From: Bacteriovorax stolpii
GTDB lineage: Bacteria; Bdellovibrionota; Bacteriovoracia; Bacteriovoracales; Bacteriovoracaceae
Assembly (NCBI GenBank): GCA_945883845.1
Contig: CAMCYI010000029.1
Coordinates: 1 to 38,198 of the forward strand
Reading direction: 5' to 3'
Length of the DNA: 38,198 nucleotides
Both the position numbers and the translations under genes were made by a program. How positions within the stretch are numbered: position 1 is the stretch's first letter; the number at the start of each line of letters is the position of its first letter. Shown here piece by piece: positions 16,224-23,311 of the stretch. The notes under the pieces are model-generated. The model was not told the origin of the DNA, ran no database searches, and saw only the letters and a list, made by a program, of their open reading frames with translations.

Positions 16224-17323
16224 AAATGATTTTTCTTTTTCTCCTGGTCCTCCCATCCCTCGCCCATGCACTCGAAGCAGTTGTGATGGTTCTTGAAGCA
16301 CCGATTCTTGAGGAAAAAAGCCGTTATTCCAAAGTCGTTCAGTACTTACGTAAAGGTGATGTGATTAAGATTCATCCCTCTGTCGGCAATGATGCTCAAT
16401 ATGATTACCTCGCTCCCGATCCAAAGAAACAGCTCGAAGTCCGCAAGAAACTCTCTGAGAAACCGGAGTGGAAAGAAGATCAGGTTTTCCCGGGTGATGA
16501 ATCTCTCAACGGCCATATTGAAGATGAGTTCATTCCGGTTCTCGATCGCAGAGGGCGACGTGCTTATGTCATCGCTGAACATATCTACGTTTATTTCAAT
16601 GATAAGAGAGAGTTCAGGGAAGCACGTTTCAATAACAAAGATCGTACCGATTACCGTTTGCAGGAACCGTTACTGAGAGATTATCCTCTCAAGCGCGAAG
16701 GTGGCATCAGAGGGCAGGCACTTCTCGGAATGAACCAGCCCTATGACCAGAGTTATCCTTACAAACAGACTGTGAAGGCGAAGAGCTATAATCAGCCCAT
16801 CGATTTCAACGTTTCCTTTCTGAGAAACTTTGCTGGTGATGAGCAGGATCGCTATTTCTACGGCATCAACATTGGTTTCCGGTACTACAAAAATAATTAC
16901 GAGTTCACAGACAACGAACGGAAGTCTTTTGAGAAAACGATCAAGGCCGGTGTGGGTCCCATAGTTACCTGGGACGTTTACAAAGGTGAGAAGAATCGAT
17001 TCGCACTTTATACACGGGCGAATTTATATCTCCTCAACCTCCTTACGATTTCCCAAAGCGATATTAATGGGAATCAGGACACGCGGAAGTATCAGGGTGC
17101 CAGCGTCTCCCCCGCCCTGGGCGTTCAGTATCACCGTAAAAACTTCCTGGAAGATCTCGACTTCATCATCGGGAGTTCGATTGAAACTGAAATCTCGGCC
17201 AAATACCGGGCCCAGACAGGTGCCACGTTTCAGGACTGGTGGAGACATGGTGGAAACGATCGTTTTCAACCTGGCCCCTCATTCATTATCACAGGTTACC
17301 TCGGCGTACAGCAGACCTACTAA
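16220..17323 (+). CDS. Envelope protein, SH3-like domain plus predicted beta-barrel (second of a pair)
   Basis: 367 residues with signal peptide MKMIFLFLLVLPSLAHALEA. Residues about 20-125 look like a bacterial SH3-like domain with an insert (VLEAPILEEKSRYSKVVQYL, DVIKIHPS, then FIPVLDRRGRRAYVIAEHIY). The rest is strand-rich with aromatics (DFNVSFLRNF, YFYGINIGFRYYKNNYEF, RFALYTRANLYLLNLL) and closes with GYLGVQQTY, an aromatic final residue as for outer-membrane barrels. It shares layout with the protein upstream, with a four-base overlap. The function is unknown; binding peptidoglycan or another envelope polymer is plausible from the SH3-like part. Confidence 0.75.
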   Translation: MKMIFLFLLVLPSLAHALEAVVMVLEAPILEEKSRYSKVVQYLRKGDVIKIHPSVGNDAQYDYLAPDPKKQLEVRKKLSEKPEWKEDQVFPGDESLNGHIEDEFIPVLDRRGRRAYVIAEHIYVYFNDKREFREARFNNKDRTDYRLQEPLLRDYPLKREGGIRGQALLGMNQPYDQSYPYKQTVKAKSYNQPIDFNVSFLRNFAGDEQDRYFYGINIGFRYYKNNYEFTDNERKSFEKTIKAGVGPIVTWDVYKGEKNRFALYTRANLYLLNLLTISQSDINGNQDTRKYQGASVSPALGVQYHRKNFLEDLDFIIGSSIETEISAKYRAQTGATFQDWWRHGGNDRFQPGPSFIITGYLGVQQTY

Positions 17324-17372
17324 TCCACTCAACTAAGTGCAAAATTATTTTTCACTTTTCTTTAAAGGTGTC

Positions 17373-17399
17373 TAAAGTTTCTACGATCCCTTCCGAAAA
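17373..17399 (+). promoter_or_regulatory. Sigma-28 (FliA)-type promoter
   Basis: TAAAGTTT (17373-17380) is identical to the enterobacterial sigma-28 -35 element. Eleven bases later comes TCCGAAAA (17392-17399), matching GCCGATAA at six of eight positions. This gives 14 of 16 matches with the exact N11 spacing. Transcription would begin about 17406, some 50 bases before the first small gene. Confidence 0.65.
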
Positions 17400-17456
17400 G
17401 AATAATAACAGCGGCAATCACAGGAAGTGATTCCACCTAAAAACCACGGAGGGTTT

Positions 17457-17687
17457 ATGACAGCATCAAAAGAAAATACAGTTCAAAATCAAGTTAAAGA
17501 TGTTCTTTTCCAGAAAATCGGAAACACATGGTTTATTTTCTCCGAAGTGAACAACGAAGTTGTTTATTCAGTTATGCCAGCTGGCATGGATCCGAAAACA
17601 ACGAAGCTCGAACTTTTCGAAATCATCGAAGAGCACATGACTAAAGTTGCTTCACATAAACGCCGTTCACCAGAAGCTGCTGCTTAA
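17457..17687 (+). CDS. Small protein of unknown function behind a sigma-28-type promoter
   Basis: 76 residues from the ATG at 17457, fixed by CGGAGGG four to five bases upstream. The protein has an amphipathic N-terminus, a beta-rich middle (NTWFIFSEVNNEVVYSVMPAG) and a helical end (LELFEIIEEHMTKVA) with a basic tail. No signal peptide or membrane segment. No family recognised. It leads a three-gene run, and the promoter suggests a late-flagellar or motility-linked role, for example a chaperone or regulator. Confidence 0.8.
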   Translation: MTASKENTVQNQVKDVLFQKIGNTWFIFSEVNNEVVYSVMPAGMDPKTTKLELFEIIEEHMTKVASHKRRSPEAAA

Positions 17688-17692
17688 TTCCC

Positions 17693-17881
17693 ATGAATCC
17701 AAAAAATCGACCTCACCCGGCAAACAGGATGTTTCCAGGCGAGCAAGAATTGAATCTCCGTGATAAACAAATGGTTGAGGCGCTGAGAAAGCGCCTCAAT
17801 TCCAGACTCGAGAATGAGCCGGAGCTTTGTAAGAAAGCGGCCCAGATTCTTTCAAGCTGGATAAACCAGAAATCAAGATGA
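17693..17881 (+). CDS. Very small protein of unknown function
   Basis: 62 residues: a proline- and asparagine-rich start (NPKNRPHPANRMFPGEQELN) followed by one long charged helix. It begins five bases after the previous stop, lacks its own clear ribosome site, and its stop overlaps the next start (ATGA). The tight packing argues that it is real and coupled. Confidence 0.65.
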   Translation: MNPKNRPHPANRMFPGEQELNLRDKQMVEALRKRLNSRLENEPELCKKAAQILSSWINQKSR

Positions 17882-18240
17882 TTGCAGGACGCTATCAGCT
17901 TGTGAGCCATGGCACCTTCTATGGTGATCACTACAAATCAACAAGTGATTATCTCGAAGGAGAAATCAGCTATTCTGAAGATGGAAGCTTGTCTATTTTT
18001 ATTCTCTTTAAAAAAGAACCGAGCGAACTCAATGAACTACTTTCCTACGTAGGAACATTCGAAAAAACATCAGAAACAAAACTCGTTCATCACATTCATC
18101 TGTGCAATCAAACAAAACGAAACAAGACATCAGAAGAAAGATCGTTCACAAAGATCGAAGATCATTTGATACTTGGTTGCCCACTTGATGACCACTCCAG
18201 ATTCGAAGCAGTCTGGAAATTCATTCCCAAATCCTCATGA
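17878..18240 (+). CDS. Lipocalin-like domain protein
   Basis: 120 residues. The opening IAGRYQLVSHGTFYGD and the following LEGEISYSEDGSLSIFILF resemble the first strands of Lipocalin_5-type domains (GTWRLVS, then a G-x-L-x-Y-x-x-D-G turn). The rest is strand-rich and ends FEAVWKF. No signal peptide. Start ATG overlaps the previous stop. Members bind small ligands, but none is known here; the assignment is by pattern only. Confidence 0.6.
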   Translation: MIAGRYQLVSHGTFYGDHYKSTSDYLEGEISYSEDGSLSIFILFKKEPSELNELLSYVGTFEKTSETKLVHHIHLCNQTKRNKTSEERSFTKIEDHLILGCPLDDHSRFEAVWKFIPKSS

Positions 18241-18242
18241 AA

Positions 18243-18266
18243 AAGCCCATCGTTAACGATGGGCTT
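18243..18266. terminator. Bidirectional hairpin between convergent genes
   Basis: AAGCCCATCG and CGATGGGCTT form a perfect ten-pair stem with a TTAA loop. Read leftward it runs into TTTTTCA, suiting the aminotransferase gene; read rightward it follows the lipocalin-like gene stop by only three bases. Confidence 0.8.
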
Positions 18267-18325
18267 CAAGCTCGAACTACACATTTTAAAAAAAAGAATA
18301 AGCTCATAGAGAACTTATTTTCTGA

Positions 18326-19438
18326 CTACGCCTTGTAAGCGTTAATTTTCTCAACGACATAATCAATTTCAGCCTGCGAAATGTACGCAAAAGCCGGAAA
18401 GTTGACCACTGAATTCGCGATCCAGTCAGCATGACCATGAGTGATTTTTCCACCAAGATGACCGTTCGCACCTGGCTGCATACTCATCGCACCCGGATAG
18501 ATATTTCCAAAACCAATGTCATTCGCTTTTAGATATTCGCAGAAAGCCGGACGAGTCTCAGGAGTCATAAGTCCAACAGAGAGATATCCATTTTCCCAAA
18601 CATCTGCTGATGGGCCGATCATTTTGATAATAGGGTTTTTGATTTTCTTTCTATATTCATCACAGGCGTGACGACGACTGACGAGTTTTGCGTCGAGGTG
18701 TTTAAGCGACTCGAGCATGAAGTTCGCTTCATAAGCACCAAGGCGCGAGTTCCAGCCGATGAGGCCGTGCTCATAGTGACTGATGCGTCCGTGATTCAAG
18801 AGAATCTTCGTTGTGTCCGCGATTTTTTGCTCTGTTGTAAAGACCGCACCAGCATCCCCACTCGCTCCGAGAACTTTCGCCGGATAAAAACTGGTGGTCG
18901 CAACGAGTGCATTTGCAAGGAGACTCTCCCCTTTGATTTTTGTTCCAATCGCTTGTGCGCAATCTTCGATCAGAGTGACGTTCTCATCCTTACAATATTT
19001 TCTGATCTCGAGAGTTTCAGGACAGGCCCAACCGTAGAGGTGAACAAGAATGAGTGCTTTCGGCTTAAATTTCTCAACCCCTTCTTTCACAGAAGCGAGA
19101 GTGAGGTGAAGCGTTTCTTTTGAAACATCGATCACGTAAGGAACGGCACCAACGTTAACAATTGATTCAAACGTCGCCCAGAAAGTCATATCCGGAAGAA
19201 GAACTTTATCATTTTTCTCAACACCAGCAGCACGAAGTGCGAGTTGAATCGCATCAGTTCCGTTCGCGCAACCAAGAGCGAACTTAGTTTTCGTCCAGTC
19301 TTTCAATGCTGTTTCAAAAAGGCCTACTACAGGGCCTCCGACGAAGTGACCATTCTTAATAAGCTCTGCGGTTTTCGCAGTCACTGTTTCGTAAAAGCCG
19401 TTTTCATAGCGAAGAATATCGATAAAAGGAACTTTCAT
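18326..19438 (-). CDS. DegT/DnrJ/EryC1-family sugar aminotransferase
   Basis: 370 residues, a usual length. It is a PLP enzyme that transfers an amino group to a keto sugar nucleotide. The PLP lysine is Lys188 in TSFYPAKVLGASGDAGAVF; Asp159 of LIEDCAQAIGT pairs with the pyridine nitrogen; CANGTDAIQLAL (57-68) binds the phosphate; FIDILR starts the chain as in the family. Given the flanking flagellin and the polysaccharide genes later in the window, it may feed a surface glycan or flagellin glycosylation. No neighbouring sugar-modifying gene is adjacent, so the substrate is open. Confidence 0.9.
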   Translation of the reverse strand: MKVPFIDILRYENGFYETVTAKTAELIKNGHFVGGPVVGLFETALKDWTKTKFALGCANGTDAIQLALRAAGVEKNDKVLLPDMTFWATFESIVNVGAVPYVIDVSKETLHLTLASVKEGVEKFKPKALILVHLYGWACPETLEIRKYCKDENVTLIEDCAQAIGTKIKGESLLANALVATTSFYPAKVLGASGDAGAVFTTEQKIADTTKILLNHGRISHYEHGLIGWNSRLGAYEANFMLESLKHLDAKLVSRRHACDEYRKKIKNPIIKMIGPSADVWENGYLSVGLMTPETRPAFCEYLKANDIGFGNIYPGAMSMQPGANGHLGGKITHGHADWIANSVVNFPAFAYISQAEIDYVVEKINAYKA

Positions 19439-19768
19439 AGGGGTATTTCTCTCTCAAGGGTAAATTGAATTTTTAGATTTTACTTAAATTGATGTGAGTG
19501 AGTAAGAGAAATCTCAAATTATTCCCGACTCGTCCTGTCAGGCATTCTTATTGTTTCAACATCTTCGTCATCATTCGCATTTTCATTCGAGAAAAAGGAA
19601 AAGTTTTCCTCATGTTTTAACCGACTAGAACCGAAATAGTAGGTCAACAACGACATCTTCATAGTGAAGACGTCAAATAAATCAAAAGGGCATGGTTGCC
19701 CGCTGATGGGAATTGAACTCCCCGTCGTTTTACAAGGAGAAAGTATGAAGTTAACCAAGGGGTAGTCT
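19439..19768 (+). other. Flagellin leader region, structured
   Basis: This 330-base gap between divergent genes has no full gene. Two hairpins stand in the flagellin-proximal half: GACATCTTC/GAAGACGTC (19652-19660, 19666-19674; eight of nine pairs, five-base loop) and GGGCA/TGCCC (19688-19692, 19697-19701). A weaker GGGA/TCCC stem follows at 19708-19722, then a mini-ORF at 19745-19765. I could not find a convincing sigma-28 promoter here; the start of transcription is unknown. Confidence 0.55.
19745..19765 (+). CDS. Six-codon leader mini-ORF (MKLTKG) before flagellin
   Basis: AAGGAG (19734-19739) lies five bases before ATG 19745, a near-ideal ribosome site. The frame reads six codons to TAG at 19763-19765. 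Its last two sense codons, AAG GGG, are also the ribosome-binding site of the flagellin gene, whose ATG is three bases after the TAG. Translation of the mini-ORF would therefore cover or reload the flagellin site. Expression is inferred from layout only. Confidence 0.4.
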   Translation: MKLTKG

Positions 19769-20602
19769 ATGGGTTTCAGAATTAACACAAACGTGGCTTC
19801 ATTAACGGCGCAAAACTCGCTCAACAAAGTTGGAAAAGAAACTCAAGAGAGCTTTTCTAAACTGAGTTCTGGTTCGAGAATTGCAAAAGCTGCAGATGAT
19901 GCTGCTGGATTAGCGATCTCAGAAAAAATGAAAGCTGAGATTCGTTCAGCGAAACAAGCTGACCGAAATGCGAATGATGGTATCTCGTTGATTCAAGTTG
20001 CCGAAGGCGGTTTGAACGAAACGTCATCTATCCTCACTCGTATGAGAGAACTTTCGATTCAGTCTGCTTCTGATACTGTTGGTGATGTTGAGCGCGGAAT
20101 GTCCAACCTTGAATATCAACAGTTGAAACAAGAGATTGAGCGTATTTCACAAGTGACTGAGTTCAACGGCAAAAAGCTGTTGGATGGCGAAGGCGAAAAG
20201 CTTGAGTTTCAGATTGGTACAAACGGTGACGAGTTTAAAGATCGTATCGCTTTTGACCCATCAAACGTAAGCGCAGGTCTTAGCTCACTTGGGGTACAAG
20301 GTCTTGATGTAGGTACGAAAGAAGGTGCTCAAGATGCTCTTGGCTCATTAGATGCAGCGATCGAGAAAGTTTCAGGTTCACGCGCAGTTCTTGGTTCAAT
20401 CCAAAACCGTCTCGTGAGTACCTCAAACAACTTGCAGACATATAGTGAAAACATGTCTGCTGCCAACAGCCGAATCCGTGATACGGACTACGCTGAAGAG
20501 TCTGCGAAACAAGCTCGTAACTCTATCATTTCGGCCGCGGGTTCTTCGGTACTCGCTCAGGCCAACATGAGTGGTCAGAACGCTCTTAAACTGGTCGGCT
20601 AA
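19769..20602 (+). CDS. fliC: Flagellin
   Basis: 277 residues, short for a flagellin because the variable D2/D3 region is absent. The N-terminal D0/D1 (INTNVASLTAQNSLNK, then LSSGSRIAKAADDAAGLAIS) and the C-terminal D1/D0 (SANSRIRDTDYAEESAKQAR-type, ending ANMSGQNALKLV) are complete. The central link is about 60 residues. It is exported through the flagellar type III system and polymerises as the filament; the D0/D1 sequence QSASDTVGDVERG differs from the strict TLR5 consensus. AAGGGG eight bases before ATG. Followed by a strong terminator, so it is monocistronic; Bdellovibrionota usually encode several flagellins elsewhere. Confidence 0.97.
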   Translation: MGFRINTNVASLTAQNSLNKVGKETQESFSKLSSGSRIAKAADDAAGLAISEKMKAEIRSAKQADRNANDGISLIQVAEGGLNETSSILTRMRELSIQSASDTVGDVERGMSNLEYQQLKQEIERISQVTEFNGKKLLDGEGEKLEFQIGTNGDEFKDRIAFDPSNVSAGLSSLGVQGLDVGTKEGAQDALGSLDAAIEKVSGSRAVLGSIQNRLVSTSNNLQTYSENMSAANSRIRDTDYAEESAKQARNSIISAAGSSVLAQANMSGQNALKLVG

Positions 20603-20622
20603 TCTTAAAAGTCTGAAAAGAC

Positions 20623-20653
20623 AAAGGCCTCTCTGGAAACAGAGAGGCCTTTT
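20623..20653 (+). terminator. Terminator of the flagellin gene
   Basis: AAAGGCCTCTCT and AGAGAGGCCTTT pair perfectly (12 base pairs) around a six-base loop GGAAAC, ending in TTTT. It lies 20 bases after the stop. Confidence 0.95.
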
Positions 20654-20656
20654 CAT

Positions 20657-20685
20657 TTTACGCATGATGAAAAATCTGTTATTTT
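20657..20685 (+). promoter_or_regulatory. Promoter of trmB-dnaG-rpoD
   Basis: TTTACG (20657-20662) and TATTTT (20680-20685) with exactly 17 bases between. Only nine bases follow before the trmB ATG (20695), all pyrimidine-rich (CCCTCTCTC), leaving no room for a ribosome site. The message is likely leaderless or nearly so. Confidence 0.5.
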
Positions 20686-20694
20686 CCCTCTCTC

Positions 20695-21417
20695 ATGAAC
20701 ACCGAAAAACCACGCAAAACCAACGAGGAAAGCCATTTCCATCGTGAGGATTTTAAGTACAGCCACAACAACCCTTACCATGACCGGTTGGAGGTTTACG
20801 ATTCCTTCGTCCTTCGCGACCAGGAAGCCGAAACCAATGTTGGCAAGTGGAACGAAAACCAGTTCAAGAACAATCAACCGATTGAAGTTGAAATTGGCAC
20901 GGGCTACGGCGAGTTCATGATCGAGTATTGTCAGAATACTCCCGACATCAACTTCATCGGCCTCGATCACCGTTTCAAGAGAAGCTACGGCCTTGCTCAT
21001 AAGCTTAATAAGATCGAAAATAAAAACTTCCGTTACCTTCGTGCCCGCGGCGAGCGCCTGGGATATATGTTCGGCGAGAGCGAAGTTCAAAGTGTTTTTT
21101 ATTTCTTCCCGGATCCCTGGCCAAAAAAACGTCATAACAAAAAACGCCTCTTCCAGAAAAACTTCCTCGATGACTGCCACAAGGTTTTAAAGCCGGGCGG
21201 CACGCTTTTCGTTAAGACTGACCACGATGGATACTTCGACTGGATGCTCGAGCATCTTCAGGGCGAAACCCGTTTTGAAATCCTCATGCAAAGCCGTGAC
21301 CTCCGTCACGAATACTCTGAGCATTTCCTCTCGCAATACACGACGAAGTTTGAAAAAATTTTTTTATCACAAGGGACACTCATCAAATCCATCGTTTTAC
21401 GAAATGTGAAAGGATGA
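20695..21417 (+). CDS. trmB: tRNA (guanine-N7-)-methyltransferase
   Basis: 240 residues. TrmB methylates G46 in the variable loop of tRNA using S-adenosylmethionine. The SAM-binding motif is VEIGTGYGEFMIEY; FIGLDHRFKRS follows; the family hallmark FFPDPWPKKRHNKKRLFQ is complete, and VLKPGGTLFVKTDH closes the Rossmann part. The N-terminal 40 residues are charged and variable as usual. It is the first gene of a run with dnaG (four bases after the stop) and rpoD. Confidence 0.95.
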   Translation: MNTEKPRKTNEESHFHREDFKYSHNNPYHDRLEVYDSFVLRDQEAETNVGKWNENQFKNNQPIEVEIGTGYGEFMIEYCQNTPDINFIGLDHRFKRSYGLAHKLNKIENKNFRYLRARGERLGYMFGESEVQSVFYFFPDPWPKKRHNKKRLFQKNFLDDCHKVLKPGGTLFVKTDHDGYFDWMLEHLQGETRFEILMQSRDLRHEYSEHFLSQYTTKFEKIFLSQGTLIKSIVLRNVKG

Positions 21418-21421
21418 ACGC

Positions 21422-23296
21422 GTGGCCTACGAAGGACTGAAAGAACGGATCAAGGAGTCACCCATCTCGATGGTGATCGGCCAGTTCATGACGTTGAACA
21501 AGCGAGGTGCAAATCTCGAAGGGCTCTGCCCGTTTCACTCTGATACAAAACCATCTCTGAAAGTTAACGATGCCAAAGGCATGTATAAGTGCTTTGTCTG
21601 CGGCGCCGGCGGCGACGCCATAACATTCGTCAAAGAATTTAAGCGGATTGAATTCGTAGAAGCGATGAAAGATATCGCCAGCATTCTCGGCATTCCGTTT
21701 GAAGAATACAAAAAAGAGCAGAAAAAAAATCCGCGCGTTGAAATGGCGTTCAGGGTTTTGAACGCCTCCCAAAAACTCTACCAGAAAGTGGCAGAGGCCA
21801 AGCCGGTTCCATACACAGAGTTCATTGAAAAAAGAAAACTCAATCAGGAATCCATCGACCGCTTTCAGATCGGATATGCTCCTGGAAACAACTCACTCCT
21901 CACCTATCTGACAAAAATTCCGGAAACAGATCGCGACTTCGCTCAGAAAGTTGCACTCGATCTTGGAATTGTCCGCCACAATGAAGATCGTCATAGCTAT
22001 TATGATTTCTATCGCGACCGAGTGATGTTTCCTATCCATGATCATCAAGGCCAGATCAGAGGTTATAGTTCGCGCGCTGTCCTTCCGGATCAGAACCCAA
22101 AATATCTCAACTCCGGCGAGTCTTTTGCTTTCGATAAAAAATCCATCCTCTTCGGTTTTTACTTCGGTAAGAATGCGATTCGTTCGAACGATCACGTCAT
22201 CATCGTTGAAGGCAACATGGATGTAATCATGATGCATCAGTTTGGTTTCACACAAACCGTGGGCACCATGGGTACCGCACTTTCTGAAGGCTCGATTAAA
22301 CTCCTGTCGAACATGACGAAGAATATTTTTCTGGGAATGGATTCGGATAACGCCGGTAAAAAAGCGATGGCCAGAATCAACGCAGACTTCATGCACCTGG
22401 GTCTTTTACCGAAGGTTCTGAGCTTTGAACCATCCAAGGACCCTGATGAATTCCTTCTCGTCGAAGGCCGCCTGGCCCTCATGGAACGCATGGAAAAGGC
22501 CCCCATCCTCGTGGATGTCCTCATTCAGGAGCTGATTGGCGAAAAAATTCCTGACAACTTAGAACTTAAGTTAAACACTCTGCAGCGAGTGTTCGAACTC
22601 ATTTCTCCTCTGCGGGAACACCTCGCAGCTTCGGAGAGAATCGTCGAAGTGGCCAAAAAACTCGGGCTAAAATCGGATTCGGTAACAATTCTTGAAAAAT
22701 ATAAGACTTATCTAAGTCTCCAGAAAGAAAAGCCGAACCCACAGTTCGAAAGACCGAAGCTCGAAATCAAAGAAGAAATCTTGCTCGAAGAAGAAGAAGA
22801 GGCCCGGATTTTGCAGGCTCAAAGTGAGCCTTCGGTGCCGGTTGCAATGACCAAGAGTGAGAGGGTGGTTTTGAAGGAAATCCTCTGTCATCCCGAGTTC
22901 TTGACGCATTTGAAAGGCGATGAATTTCTTGCCACTATTGGGCATCCTGAGGTAAAAAAACTAGTTGAATGGCTCGTCAAAATTTATTTGGAAATCGACG
23001 ATGCCGAGTACGTCACCATCGTGCAGGATGAACTGCAGTATGGCGGTTACACCAAGGACCTCAGAGACATCGGAACTGAAGCCTTGTTTAACTTTGGAAA
23101 CCGGTACAACGACAAAGTTGTTTCACGCATGCTGAAGGACTACACCCTGATGCTGAAGATGGACAACCTTAAGTCAAAGCGTCGCATTCTGGTAGAGAAA
23201 CAAAAAACTCTGCCTGACCAACTCGAAGTAGATCATGTTTTGAGCGAAATCTCGAAGCTTGATAAAGAGATATTGAATCTCAAGAATAGCCCTTAA
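21422..23296 (+). CDS. dnaG: DNA primase
   Basis: 624 residues. It makes RNA primers at the replication fork. The CHC2 zinc ribbon uses Cys36, His39, Cys57 and Cys60 (CPFHSDTKPSL, CFVCGAGG). The catalytic core has YRDRVMFPI and YLNSGES-type strands, and the Toprim metal residues are Glu263 (VEGNMDV) and Asp307/Asp309 (GMDSDNAGKKA). The C-terminal 200 residues form the helicase-interacting part, weakly conserved. The start is GTG 21422, with AAAGGA eight bases upstream inside the trmB end. Grouping with rpoD is the standard macromolecular-synthesis arrangement, but rpsU is missing and trmB takes its place. Confidence 0.97.
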   Translation: MAYEGLKERIKESPISMVIGQFMTLNKRGANLEGLCPFHSDTKPSLKVNDAKGMYKCFVCGAGGDAITFVKEFKRIEFVEAMKDIASILGIPFEEYKKEQKKNPRVEMAFRVLNASQKLYQKVAEAKPVPYTEFIEKRKLNQESIDRFQIGYAPGNNSLLTYLTKIPETDRDFAQKVALDLGIVRHNEDRHSYYDFYRDRVMFPIHDHQGQIRGYSSRAVLPDQNPKYLNSGESFAFDKKSILFGFYFGKNAIRSNDHVIIVEGNMDVIMMHQFGFTQTVGTMGTALSEGSIKLLSNMTKNIFLGMDSDNAGKKAMARINADFMHLGLLPKVLSFEPSKDPDEFLLVEGRLALMERMEKAPILVDVLIQELIGEKIPDNLELKLNTLQRVFELISPLREHLAASERIVEVAKKLGLKSDSVTILEKYKTYLSLQKEKPNPQFERPKLEIKEEILLEEEEEARILQAQSEPSVPVAMTKSERVVLKEILCHPEFLTHLKGDEFLATIGHPEVKKLVEWLVKIYLEIDDAEYVTIVQDELQYGGYTKDLRDIGTEALFNFGNRYNDKVVSRMLKDYTLMLKMDNLKSKRRILVEKQKTLPDQLEVDHVLSEISKLDKEILNLKNSP

Positions 23297-23311
23297 GTCC
23301 CAGGAGATCCT

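Noticed and set aside
19688..19735. Minus-strand segment resembling a tRNA T-arm and 3' end (GTTCAAT, then GCAACCA)
   Set aside because: The T stem has a mismatch and no 5' half with D and anticodon arms follows; not a tRNA and too weak to call a fragment.
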